From JAJPHU01 sp035553375 (GTDB lineage Bacteria > Planctomycetota > Planctomycetia > Gemmatales > Gemmataceae): a DNA stretch of 64,000 nt. The translations under genes were made by a program, and so were the position numbers. The notes beneath the pieces are model-generated. The model made no database searches and had not been told where the DNA came from. It saw only the letters and a program-made list of their open reading frames with translations. The DNA is taken from assembly GCA_035553375.1 (NCBI GenBank), contig DATNCY010000136.1, forward strand, positions 1 to 64,000. Direction: 5' to 3'. Position 1 is the stretch's first letter. Every line of letters begins with the position of its first letter. Below, piece by piece: positions 25,484 to 34,133 of the stretch.

Positions 25484-26296
25484 CTAACGATCGCCGCTCT
25501 TCTTCAGTTCGGCGGGAACGGGAGAGTGGACTTCGCCGGTGGCGCACCATTCGAGGCCGCGAATCATCAGCGCCTGGAAGCCCGGACTCTTCATCGCGGC
25601 CGCGTCGTGGCCCAGGACGTTCTCGCACACACGGCCTTTGCCATACTTTGCCACCCACACGACCGGCTCGTGTTTGCCGCTGTTCTTGGCGTCGATGCCC
25701 TTGTCGGCATACGCCGTCGCCAGCACGACGCTGCCGGGCAGCATCACCGAGTTCTGGTACAACTCGTCGTTGGAATGCTTGAACTCCGCCGGCATCCCCT
25801 TCGTGATTGGATGATCCGCCTTGCGCGTGGTGACCGTGAAGACATGGCGCTTGCCGTGGTTGCCCTGCTTGCGCCAACCGCCGGCGATGACCTTCTCGAA
25901 CTCGCGGTCGAACTCGCTGCCGCCGACGAACGCCGACGAAGCGTGATGGTACACCAGCAGCCCCTTGCCGTTCTTGACGGCGTCGGTGAAGGCTTTTTTG
26001 TTCTCCTCCGACCAACGCGTGTCCGGCCCGCCTTTCTTGGTATCCTTGTAGTTGAGGAGAAACACATCATACTTCGCCAGGTTGTCGGCAGTCAGATCCT
26101 TGGCCGGCGTCTCCGTCACGTCCACTTTCATGCCCGCCTTGGTCAGAAAGTCCTTGAGGAAAGGCGTCGTCTCCTTCCAGTTGTGGCCGTGGTCGCCGGT
26201 GATGATAAGCACCTTGATCGGCTCCTTATCGGCCGACAGGCCCGGAAGCGCGAGGGCCAACAGTATCGCGCTCGTTAAGAACATACGTCGCATCAT
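25484..26296 (-). CDS. Secreted ThuA-domain protein
   Basis: A 270-residue protein with a signal peptide (MFLTSAILLALALPGLSA). The ThuA/trehalose-utilisation fold, related to class I glutamine amidotransferases, is shown by KVLIITGDHGHNWKE, YDVFLLNYKD, GKGLLVYHHASSAF and a late segment EPVVWVAKYGKGRV. ThuA proteins are abundant in planctomycetes and are linked to sugar metabolism, but the reaction is not settled. ATG 26296 follows AAGGAG at a six-base distance. The upstream M13 peptidase gene ends 32 bp before it, so the two are probably co-transcribed. Confidence 0.88.
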   Translation of the reverse strand: MMRRMFLTSAILLALALPGLSADKEPIKVLIITGDHGHNWKETTPFLKDFLTKAGMKVDVTETPAKDLTADNLAKYDVFLLNYKDTKKGGPDTRWSEENKKAFTDAVKNGKGLLVYHHASSAFVGGSEFDREFEKVIAGGWRKQGNHGKRHVFTVTTRKADHPITKGMPAEFKHSNDELYQNSVMLPGSVVLATAYADKGIDAKNSGKHEPVVWVAKYGKGRVCENVLGHDAAAMKSPGFQALMIRGLEWCATGEVHSPVPAELKKSGDR

Positions 26297-26328
26297 GAGA
26301 TACTCCTTGGTGGAAAAGAAAACCTCAA

Positions 26329-28386
26329 TTACCAAATCCGTACCGGCTTGGGGTTGAGCTTACTTCGGGCCGCATCGGCTGGAACCGTGAACGCCTCGAA
26401 GAACTCCGGCGTGTTGTACAGCGGCCCCAGCACGCGGAAGCGCGCCGGCGAGTGATAATCCGTCCGCACCTGGCGCCGCAAGAACTCGTCGCGAACCTTG
26501 GCGCGCCAGAGCATGGCATACGACAGGAAATAGCGCTGCTCGGCCGTGAAGCCGTCGATCTTCGCCGGAGCCGGCTTGCCCTTCAACGTCTTCTGGAAGG
26601 CCAGATAGGAAATCTTCAAACCGCCCAGGTCGGCGATGTTTTCGCCCAGCGTCATCTCACCGTTGATCTTCAAATCGTCGATGGGAACATAGCGGCCGTA
26701 CTGATCGGCGATCTGAGTAGCGCGTTCCTTGTAGGTCTTGGCATCCTCCGCCGTCCACCAGTCGCGCAGGTTGCCGGAAGCATCGAACTTGCGGCCCTGG
26801 TCGTCGAAGCCGTGCGTCAGTTCGTGGCCGATCACCATGCCCATTGCGCCATAGTTGACCGCGTCATCGGCCTTGGGATCGAAGAACGGCGGTTGCAGGA
26901 TGCCGGCGGGGAAAACAATCTCGTTGAGATTCGGATTGTAATAGGCGTTGACCGTCGGCGGCGTCATCTCCCATTGCGTGCGATCCACCGGCTTGCCGAT
27001 CTTGGCCAGATCGAAGCGCGTCTGGAAGACGTTCGCCTTCATCACGTTCTGAACGTACACGTCGCCATCCACGGTCAAGCCAGAGTAATCACGCCACTTT
27101 GCCGGATAGCCGATCTTCACCGCCATCGCATCGAGTTTGCGCAGCGCTTCCTCGCGCGTTTTCGGCTGCATCCAGTCGAGATTCGCCAACCGTTCGCGCA
27201 GCGTGTCCTTGAGGTTGCCTACCATCGCCTCCGCCTTGGCTTTCGCCTCGGGAGGAAACGCCTTTGCGACGTAGAGTTGGCCCAGCGCCTCACCGAGCAG
27301 GTGGTCGGTGGACTGAACGACGCGCTCCCAGCGCGGCAGGTCGCGCGGCGTGCCGCTCAAGATGGTTCCCTTGAAGTGGAAATCCTCCTTGACGAAGGCC
27401 GAACTGAGCTTGTCGGCATAGGTGTTGAGTAATTTCCAGCGGAGATAGGTCTTCCAGTCGTCCACGGGCGTCGCGGCGAGCAGTTTGCCGATTTCCTTCA
27501 GGAACGCTGGTTGCGCGACGGTCAGTTCTTTCAAATCTTTCAGGCCCAGCGCCTCGAAATACGGCTTCCACGAGACGCCGGGCGTTTCCTTCTCCATGTC
27601 CGCGACGCTCATCAAGTGGTAATTGCGTTGCGGATCGCGCAGGTCGGCCCGGGACCGCGATACCTTGGCGAGCCGCGTTTCCAGAGCAAGCACGGTCTTT
27701 GCGCCGCGGGCGGCATCCTCCGCCTTGTCTCCCAGCAACTCGAACATCTTGGCCACATGCGCGATGTACTCGGTACGGATCTTCTTCAGTCGAGCATCGT
27801 CCTTGAGGTAATAATCGCGGTCGGGCAGGCTCAGACCGCCCTGCGAGAACTCGGCGATAACACGCCGACTGTCCTTCAAGTCGGGAGTCGAGGCGAAATC
27901 GAAGGCGGCGAAGGAGCGGTTGGTGTGCAGATGAGCCAACGCCGGCAGAATGTCGCTGGCGTTCTTGAGGGCGGCGATACGCTCGAACTCCGCTTGCAAC
28001 GGCTTGACGCCTTGCTCCTCGATTTTCTTCTCGTCCATGCCGCTGCGATAGAAGACGCCGACCTTCCTCTTGATGCCGTCCTTCGCGGCATCCTTATCGG
28101 CGGCCGCTTCTTCCAAAATCTTGCGCAATTGCTCGCGGTTGCGCTTGGCCAGAAGCGTGAACACATAGACAGAGGGACGATCCGAGGGGATGTCCGTCTC
28201 GGCGATCCATTTGCCGTTGGCGTATTGATAGAAGTCCTCCCAGGGTTTGCGGGCGGGGTCCATGCCGGACACGTCGATGGCACGCCAGAAACGCGGTTCC
28301 TTCGCTTTGGGCGTGTCGGCATTCGTTAGCCAGGCGATGAGAAGGATCAAGGAAAGGGACAGCGGCAAGCAACGACGAAGGATCAC
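26329..28386 (-). CDS. M13-family zinc metallopeptidase (PepO/neprilysin-like), secreted
   Basis: A 685-residue protein with a signal peptide (PLSLSLILLIAWLTNA). The M13 family hallmarks are present near the C-terminus: NAYYNPNLNEIVFPAGIL, the zinc site VIGHELTHGFDDQG (HExxH), the third ligand in GENIADLGGLKIS, and a C-terminal VRTDYHSPARFRVLGP. Length is normal for the family (about 670-700). It would cleave peptides in the periplasm or outside. The start is GTG 28386 with AAGGAG eight bases upstream. A palindromic repeat (28407-28455) covers the expected promoter region. Confidence 0.95.
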   Translation of the reverse strand: MILRRCLPLSLSLILLIAWLTNADTPKAKEPRFWRAIDVSGMDPARKPWEDFYQYANGKWIAETDIPSDRPSVYVFTLLAKRNREQLRKILEEAAADKDAAKDGIKRKVGVFYRSGMDEKKIEEQGVKPLQAEFERIAALKNASDILPALAHLHTNRSFAAFDFASTPDLKDSRRVIAEFSQGGLSLPDRDYYLKDDARLKKIRTEYIAHVAKMFELLGDKAEDAARGAKTVLALETRLAKVSRSRADLRDPQRNYHLMSVADMEKETPGVSWKPYFEALGLKDLKELTVAQPAFLKEIGKLLAATPVDDWKTYLRWKLLNTYADKLSSAFVKEDFHFKGTILSGTPRDLPRWERVVQSTDHLLGEALGQLYVAKAFPPEAKAKAEAMVGNLKDTLRERLANLDWMQPKTREEALRKLDAMAVKIGYPAKWRDYSGLTVDGDVYVQNVMKANVFQTRFDLAKIGKPVDRTQWEMTPPTVNAYYNPNLNEIVFPAGILQPPFFDPKADDAVNYGAMGMVIGHELTHGFDDQGRKFDASGNLRDWWTAEDAKTYKERATQIADQYGRYVPIDDLKINGEMTLGENIADLGGLKISYLAFQKTLKGKPAPAKIDGFTAEQRYFLSYAMLWRAKVRDEFLRRQVRTDYHSPARFRVLGPLYNTPEFFEAFTVPADAARSKLNPKPVRIW

Positions 28387-28406
28387 AATTTCTCTCCTTC
28401 TTCTTA

Positions 28407-28455
28407 CCAGCCCGCGGCGCCAGCAAGGGAATCCCTTGCTGGCGCCGCAGGCTGG
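28407..28455. repeat. GCGCCAGC-core palindromic repeat, copy 2
   Basis: CCAGCCCGCGGCGCCAGCAA with GGGA pairs with its complement ending GCTGG at 28455, apart from one mismatch. Unlike the other copies it lies immediately 5' of a gene, 20 bp upstream of the M13 peptidase start. The 289 bp from 28456 to 28744 hold no clear gene. Confidence 0.9.
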
Positions 28456-28744
28456 CCATTCATTCGGTTAGTGCTTCCAAGACAGGCGCGGGACGCCTGT
28501 CCCACCCTGGGCTTCCAGGCGCGATTGTATCGCTCCGAAGGTCGGCTGCAAGGAGGGTTGCTCTGGGGTTGGCATCGTTTTGGGTAATCCGGGTAGCACG
28601 GGGGACGGAAAATATGGTAAGGTTTGTTTGGAGGGACATGTGCCCTCCCTTCGAGAGGCTCCGCCCTCTCAGCCGGTGCGGGGCCTTCACCCTGCGGGAT
28701 TTACAAGGATGTTCGTCCTCCCCAAAGTTGCGGAGGTTGCTGTG

Positions 28745-29698
28745 ATGCGACCGATGTTTCACCGGAACCGAATCGTTCTCGTGCCTGTATCTTCCGCGGT
28801 CGCCGCGGCTTCGGCCCGGCGTCCGCTCGTGGTGTCGCTGGCCGGCGTCCTGCTGGGACTGCTGCCCGCGACCGCCTCAGGCGAACCCAAGCTCGATCCA
28901 CACCCACCGCGGCATGCCGATCCCGAACGAAACGGCTCCCTGGTGATCGTGGGCGGCGGAGGCATGCCGGACACGATCCGCGATCGCTTCCTCGAATTAG
29001 CCGGCGGAAAAAAAGGCAAACTCGTCGTTATTCCCACGGCGAGTACCGCGTTCGACCGTCCGCAGAACTCCAAGAGTTACTCCTACTGGCGGCAACAAGG
29101 GCTGGCATCGGTATCGATGCTCCATACGACGGATCCCAAACAAGCCAACGATCCGGCGTTCATCAAGCCGTTGACCGAGGCGACGGCGGCGTGGTTGGGT
29201 GGCGGCGATCAATCGCGGTTGGCCGGCGCTTATCGCGGCACGGCCGTCGAGAAGGAATTGCACCGCCTGCTGGCTCGCGGCGGCGTTGTGGGTGGTACGT
29301 CGGCCGGTGCCTCGGTCATGAGTGCCGTCATGATTACCGGCGGCAATCCGCAGGCGCGGATCGGCATCGGCTTTGGCTTGTTGCCCGACGTGGTGATCGA
29401 TCAGCACTTTGAGAATCGTAAACGGCAGAAGCGCTTGCAGGGCGTGTTGTTGCAGCATCCGCGCTGCCTGGGCCTGGGTATCGACGAGATGACGGCCGTG
29501 GTGGTACATGGCGATACCTTCACGGTGTTAGGCGACGCCAACGTCGTGCTGTGCATGCCGCCCTTGGGCGCGCACCCGTCGCGCATGAAGGTGCTGAAGT
29601 CCGGCGAAGCCGGCAACCTGATCCAGTTGGCCAAGAGCCTGCTGGCTCCGCTCAAATCTTCCGCCGAAACCAAGTCGGTGGCATCCAAGGAACCCTAG
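28745..29698 (+). CDS. Cyanophycinase-like peptidase (S51), secreted
   Basis: 317 residues. A basic start and hydrophobic run (VVSLAGVLLGLLPATASG) give a signal peptide. The S51 fold is shown by GSLVIVGGGGMPDTIRDRFL, KLVVIPTAS, the nucleophile elbow GVVGGTSAGASVM (Ser) and DVVIDQHFENRKRQKRL. Cyanophycinases release beta-Asp-Arg from cyanophycin; secreted homologues such as this occur in non-cyanobacteria with unknown substrates. The start at ATG 28745 (or GTG 28742) is chosen because it begins the signal peptide. No cyanophycin synthetase is visible nearby. Confidence 0.88.
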   Translation: MRPMFHRNRIVLVPVSSAVAAASARRPLVVSLAGVLLGLLPATASGEPKLDPHPPRHADPERNGSLVIVGGGGMPDTIRDRFLELAGGKKGKLVVIPTASTAFDRPQNSKSYSYWRQQGLASVSMLHTTDPKQANDPAFIKPLTEATAAWLGGGDQSRLAGAYRGTAVEKELHRLLARGGVVGGTSAGASVMSAVMITGGNPQARIGIGFGLLPDVVIDQHFENRKRQKRLQGVLLQHPRCLGLGIDEMTAVVVHGDTFTVLGDANVVLCMPPLGAHPSRMKVLKSGEAGNLIQLAKSLLAPLKSSAETKSVASKEP

Positions 29699-29951
29699 TA
29701 GAGCGAAAGCGCTAAAACGGTAGGTGCCGCGAGCCGAGCGGCACTTCGTAAAAAGTCCGGCTCGGCTCGCCGGACCTACCGCCAGTAGGTGCCGCGAGCC
29801 GAGCGGCACGGATTGGTAGGTGCCGCGAGCTGAGCGGCACTCGCAGTCCGGCTCGGCTCGCCGGACCTACCGCCCGTAGGTGCCGCGAGCTGAGCGGCAC
29901 TCGCAGTCCGGCTCGGCTCGCCGGACCTACCACGTTAGCGCTTTTGGTCTA
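29699..29951. repeat. GTAGGT hairpin-repeat array A with inverted termini
   Basis: Four copies of unit L (GTAGGT, then stem GTGCCGC/GCGGCAC sharing its first bases, loop GAGCCGA or GAGCTGA) alternate with three copies of unit R (stem GTCCGGC/GCCGGAC, loop TCGGCTC, ending ACCTAC) between 29720 and 29930. The array is enclosed by imperfect inverted termini TAGAGCGAAAGCGCTAA (29699 onward) and TTAGCGCTTTTGGTCTA (to 29951). It starts immediately after the cyanophycinase stop. Confidence 0.9.
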
Positions 29952-29984
29952 GTAGAACGCGTTCTGATAGGCGATGAAAACGGG

Positions 29985-30016
29985 GACGCGGCTCATTTCC
30001 GAAAATGAGCCGCGTC
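29985..30016. repeat. 14-bp-arm palindrome GACGCGGCTCATTT
   Basis: GACGCGGCTCATTT (29985-29998) and its exact complement (30003-30016) flank a 4-base loop. It lies between repeat array A and the RND gene, with no T-run. The next 159 bp hold no gene. Confidence 0.85.
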
Positions 30017-30175
30017 GTTGGGCCGATTCTTCCGTCCATCTGGTAGACGCGCCAAAGTGACTGTGTTACAGTAGTACGTGGTATTGCCCGCCCTCCAACC
30101 CGCCATGACCCAACACGGCCCTTCCCGGTCGCCTCCTGAAAGCGCTGGGAAGGGAATTAACGACGAACACCGCCT

Positions 30176-33100
30176 GTGCTGCCGCGATTCTTTATTGATC
30201 GCCCGATCTTTGCCGCCGTCCTTTCTTTGGTCATCACCCTGGCCGGAGGGTTGGCGCTTTTCACCCTCCCATTATCGCTGTATCCGCCTATCAGCCCGCC
30301 CATCGTGCAAGTCGATTGCGTCTATCCGGGAGCGAATGCACGGGTGGTTGCCGAGACGGTCGCCGCCCCCATCGAGCAGGAGGTCAACGGCGTCGAGGGC
30401 ATGCTGTATATGTCCTCGCAGTGCGGCAACGACGGCAGCTACAATCTGAGGATCACCTTCCGCAACGGCATGGACTTGAACATGGTTCAAGTGTTGGTGC
30501 AGAACCGCGTCAACCTGGCCATGCCGCAGCTGCCGGATGTCATCAAACGCAGCACCGTGACCATCCGCAAGCGCTCGCCCGATATTCTCCTCTCGACCGG
30601 CTTTTACTCGACGAACAACCGCTACGATCAGCTTTATCTGAGCAACTACGCGCTGATGCAGGTCCGCGAGGAGTTGGCCCGCGTGCCGGGCGTGAGCGAT
30701 GTCACGATGGTCGGCCAGCGCGACTACAGCATGCGCATCTGGCTGGACCCCGGCAAACTCGCCGTGCGCGGCCTGACGGCCAACGATGCGGTTCGCGCCA
30801 TCCGCGAGCAGAACACTGCCGTCGCCGCCGGCCATCTCGGACAGGAACCGGCGAAGGCGGGACTGGCGTTTCAGGTGCCGCTCGACGTACAGGGCCGGCT
30901 GAGCGAAGCAGAGGAGTTCGGCAACATCGTCCTCAAGACTGGAGATGACGGGCGTGTCCTGCGGCTCAAAGACGTGGCCCGTGTCGAACTGGGTCCGAAA
31001 AACGTGGACCTTACCTGTCATGTGGATGGTAAGGCGGCCTCATCGCTGACCGTCTGGCAATTGCCCGGCGCCAACGCTTTGGAAACCGCCGACCGGGTCA
31101 AGGCGAAGTTGGAAGAACTGAAAAAAGGGTTTCCGCCCGGCGTCGATTACGTCATTCGCTACGACACGACGCCCTTCATCCGCGAGTCGATCGGCGAGGT
31201 GGTCAAAACACTGCGCGACGCCACTATCCTGGTCGCGGCCGTCGTGCTGTTGTTCTTACAGAACTGGCGGTCGGCCCTTATCCCGCTCATCGCCGTGCCG
31301 GTGGCCATTATCGGCACCTTCGCGGCTATGGCGGTGCTGGGTTTCAGTCTGAACAACCTGACGCTATTCGGCCTGGTGTTGGCCATCGGCATCGTGGTCG
31401 ATGACGCGATCGTCGTCGTCGAGGCCGTCGAGCATCATATCGAGCATGGTCTGGCACCGCGTGAGGCGACCATCAAGGCGATGGAACAGGTGGCTGGTCC
31501 CGTGGTTGCCGTCGGCCTCGTACTCAGTGCCGTCTTTTTGCCTTGCGCTTTCATGGGGGGCATCACGGGCCGCTTCTTCTGGCAATTCGCCCTGACCATC
31601 GCGGTTTCGACACTCATCTCGGCCTTCAACTCGCTTACACTCAGTCCGGCGTTGACCGCCTTGCTGTTGAAGCCGCACGACAAGCACGCCGCTCCGCCGC
31701 TGCCGCGCTTGGCGTTCCTGCTTGTTGGTGGTTGGGTTGCCTGGTCTTTCCTGACCGATGGGCTGACCGCCTGGTTGCAGCGGGGCATGGAGTATTTAGC
31801 GCCCGCTTACGCGGCGAGCCTGTACTCAATTTTGCCGTGGCTGGCCCCAGGTCTCCTGATCGTACTGGGAACGGCCACCGGCTGGCTGCTGGGCGGCGTA
31901 CTGAACCGTGTGTTGGGTTGGTCTTTCCGCATGTTCAACGCGGGCTTCACCCTCGCTACCCATGCCTATACGCGCACGGTCGCCATGCTGTTGCGCGTCA
32001 GCCTCGTTGTACTCGTCATCTACGGCGGACTGCTCGCCTTGACGTACTGGCGTTTCACCCAGACGCCCAAGGGATTCATCCCGACTCAGGACATGGGCTA
32101 TCTGCTTATCGATGCGCAGCTGCCCGACGCCGCCGCAGCGGAGCGCACCCAGGCGGTCATGGATCAGGCCGAGCAACTTGTCTTGCATCTGCCGGGCATC
32201 AAGCACGCGCTGACGGTGTCTGGGCAGTCGTTCCTGCTCAGCGCCAATGGCTCGAACTTCGGCTCTATGTTCGTCATCCTCGACGACTTCGACAAACGCC
32301 AAGATCCGCACTTGACCGCCGACGCCATCGCGGCGACGCTGCGCAAGCGCTTTCGTCAGGAGATTTTTGAAGCCGACTTTACCATCCTCGGCCCTCCGCC
32401 CGTTCGCGGTGTGGGTCGAGCCGGCGGTTTCAAGATCATGCTTGAAGATCGCGGTGATCTCGGTCTGTTAGGTTTACAGGAACAGACTGACCGCCTCGTC
32501 GCCGCGGGCCGCGAGCAGCGCGGCCTGATCGGAATGAAGTCGGTCTTCCGGGCGAACGTGCCACAACTCTATGTGGATGTGGACTCCAATGAGGTTCGGC
32601 AAAAGCACGTCTCGCTGAAGGAAGTCACTGATGCGCTGGCCATCTATCAAGGCTCGATGTACGTCAACGACTTCAATCGTTTCGGACGGACCTGGCAGGT
32701 CATCGTGCAGGCGGAGTCGCCGTATCGTCAACATCCCGAAACGATCGGTCAACTGCAAGTCCGCAACGAGCAGGGCAAGATGGTTCCGTTGGGATCGCTG
32801 GCTCATGTGCGTGAGGTTAACGGCCCGTTGATCGTGACGCGCTACAACATGCACACGGCCTCCTTCATCACCGGCAGCGGCGCTCCCGGCACCAGTTCCG
32901 GCCAGGCAATCACCCTCATGGAGGAACAGGCGCACCAGAACCTTTCGCGGGCGATGGCGTATGAGTGGACCGAGACCGCCTACCTGGAATTGCAGGCGGG
33001 CAACACCGCCATGATTATCTTCGGCTTGTCGGTTGCCCTGGTGTTTCTGGTATTGGCCGCGCTCTACGAAAGTTGGTCCCTGCCGTTGGCCGTCATCCTC

Positions 33101-33730
33101 ATCGTCCCGCTGTGTTTGCTCAGTTCGGTCGTGGGCGTGGGCTTGGCGCACCTGGACATCAACATTTTGACCCAGGTTGGTTTCGTGATGCTGGTCGGCC
33201 TGGCTAGCAAGAACGCCATCTTGGTCGTGGAGTTCGCTAAAGTGCAGCGCGAATCCGGCGTATCGCGCCGCGAGGCAACGCTGGCCGCCTGCCGGTTGCG
33301 CCTGCGGCCGATCGTCATGACCTCGCTGGCCTTCATTCTCGGGGTGGTGCCGCTGATGGTTTCACACGGCGCTGGCGCCGAGATGCGGCGGACGCTGGGA
33401 ACGGCGGTATTCAGCGGCATGCTTGGTGTCACCGTGGTCGGCCTCTTTCTGACGCCGGTTTTCTTCTACGTCATCAACGGCTTAAGTAACTCCGTCCTGT
33501 TCACTTCGCATCCGGCACGCCTGCTTGGTCGCGTGTTGCTTGATGTCACGACACTGGGACTACACAGGATCGTCGGCCCGGTGATCCGCCGGCGGCGAGG
33601 CCGCGTCCAGGTTGGGGCGGTATCGACCACGAACGGCCGAGCGAAGGTGCCGGCAACTTCCATCACTGATGCCACACCCACACACTCGGCAAGCGACGGA
33701 AGACAGCCCTCCGATTCTCCCCTCATCTGA
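30176..33730 (+). CDS. RND efflux pump inner-membrane subunit (HAE1/AcrB type)
   Basis: 1184 residues. Family features: RPIFAAVLSLVITLAGGLAL (TM1), PPIVQVDCVYPGA, GLVLAIGIVVDDAIVVVEAVE (TM4 with the paired Asp of proton relay), FIPTQDMGYLLI at the start of the second periplasmic half, and the repeated topology ending in MTSLAFILGVVPLMVSHGAG. It would export hydrophobic compounds with a periplasmic adaptor and outer-membrane channel, neither of which is encoded in this window. It is longer than AcrB (1049); about 90 extra residues between TM6 and TM7 (about 500-590) add two hydrophobic segments. The start is GTG 30176, with a poor Shine-Dalgarno. Confidence 0.95.
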   Translation: MLPRFFIDRPIFAAVLSLVITLAGGLALFTLPLSLYPPISPPIVQVDCVYPGANARVVAETVAAPIEQEVNGVEGMLYMSSQCGNDGSYNLRITFRNGMDLNMVQVLVQNRVNLAMPQLPDVIKRSTVTIRKRSPDILLSTGFYSTNNRYDQLYLSNYALMQVREELARVPGVSDVTMVGQRDYSMRIWLDPGKLAVRGLTANDAVRAIREQNTAVAAGHLGQEPAKAGLAFQVPLDVQGRLSEAEEFGNIVLKTGDDGRVLRLKDVARVELGPKNVDLTCHVDGKAASSLTVWQLPGANALETADRVKAKLEELKKGFPPGVDYVIRYDTTPFIRESIGEVVKTLRDATILVAAVVLLFLQNWRSALIPLIAVPVAIIGTFAAMAVLGFSLNNLTLFGLVLAIGIVVDDAIVVVEAVEHHIEHGLAPREATIKAMEQVAGPVVAVGLVLSAVFLPCAFMGGITGRFFWQFALTIAVSTLISAFNSLTLSPALTALLLKPHDKHAAPPLPRLAFLLVGGWVAWSFLTDGLTAWLQRGMEYLAPAYAASLYSILPWLAPGLLIVLGTATGWLLGGVLNRVLGWSFRMFNAGFTLATHAYTRTVAMLLRVSLVVLVIYGGLLALTYWRFTQTPKGFIPTQDMGYLLIDAQLPDAAAAERTQAVMDQAEQLVLHLPGIKHALTVSGQSFLLSANGSNFGSMFVILDDFDKRQDPHLTADAIAATLRKRFRQEIFEADFTILGPPPVRGVGRAGGFKIMLEDRGDLGLLGLQEQTDRLVAAGREQRGLIGMKSVFRANVPQLYVDVDSNEVRQKHVSLKEVTDALAIYQGSMYVNDFNRFGRTWQVIVQAESPYRQHPETIGQLQVRNEQGKMVPLGSLAHVREVNGPLIVTRYNMHTASFITGSGAPGTSSGQAITLMEEQAHQNLSRAMAYEWTETAYLELQAGNTAMIIFGLSVALVFLVLAALYESWSLPLAVILIVPLCLLSSVVGVGLAHLDINILTQVGFVMLVGLASKNAILVVEFAKVQRESGVSRREATLAACRLRLRPIVMTSLAFILGVVPLMVSHGAGAEMRRTLGTAVFSGMLGVTVVGLFLTPVFFYVINGLSNSVLFTSHPARLLGRVLLDVTTLGLHRIVGPVIRRRRGRVQVGAVSTTNGRAKVPATSITDATPTHSASDGRQPSDSPLI

Positions 33731-33841
33731 ACCCTCGATTTCCTCGGCAATATTTTCCACGGCATCCCCTTTGCAGCCTCGTTCTCTCAATAGCGCCGCC
33801 GGCGCTGCGGTTCTTCTTGCATTGCTTCAAGGAGATTTCCG

Positions 33842-34042
33842 ATGGAACACGATCAATGCCAACATGCTGGAGCCGGGGGACAGGACGGTACAACCACCGC
33901 GAGCCAGACCATTCAACCGAAAAAGGGTGAACGCTACGGCTGTGCCAAGTGCGCGATGGAGGTGGAAGTCACTCAGAACTGCGATTGCGGCGGTCCCTGC
34001 GTTTCCCTCAGCTGCTGCGGCCAAGCCATGCAGAAACGCTGA
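33842..34042 (+). CDS. Small desulforedoxin-like metal-binding protein (66 aa)
   Basis: A disordered Gln/Thr-rich start is followed by KGERYGCAKCAMEVEVTQNC and CVSLSCCGQAMQKR. The spacing CxxC ... CC-G-x-xM matches desulforedoxin and the N-terminal domain of desulfoferrodoxin, which bind iron through four Cys. Two further Cys (DCGGPC) lie in the loop. AAGGAG precedes the ATG at a good distance. It may bind iron or zinc in a redox or stress role; the family call is from motif only. Confidence 0.6.
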   Translation: MEHDQCQHAGAGGQDGTTTASQTIQPKKGERYGCAKCAMEVEVTQNCDCGGPCVSLSCCGQAMQKR

Positions 34043-34133
34043 CTCACACAGATGAGCAAGGAAGATTGTACGGTTAGGCGACGCAGTTCGACGTCGGAAT
34101 TCTCCCTCTGCTCGCGGACAGCAGCCAAAATCG

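Noticed and set aside
25266..26015. A 249-codon minus-strand frame overlapping the ThuA gene
   Set aside because: It is out of frame with the clear ThuA motifs and Arg/Gly-rich without a domain.
29712..29933. Short frames encoding repeated RSGEPSRT-like peptides within the GTAGGT arrays
   Set aside because: They arise from the repeats themselves, appear on both strands and have no ribosome-binding sites.
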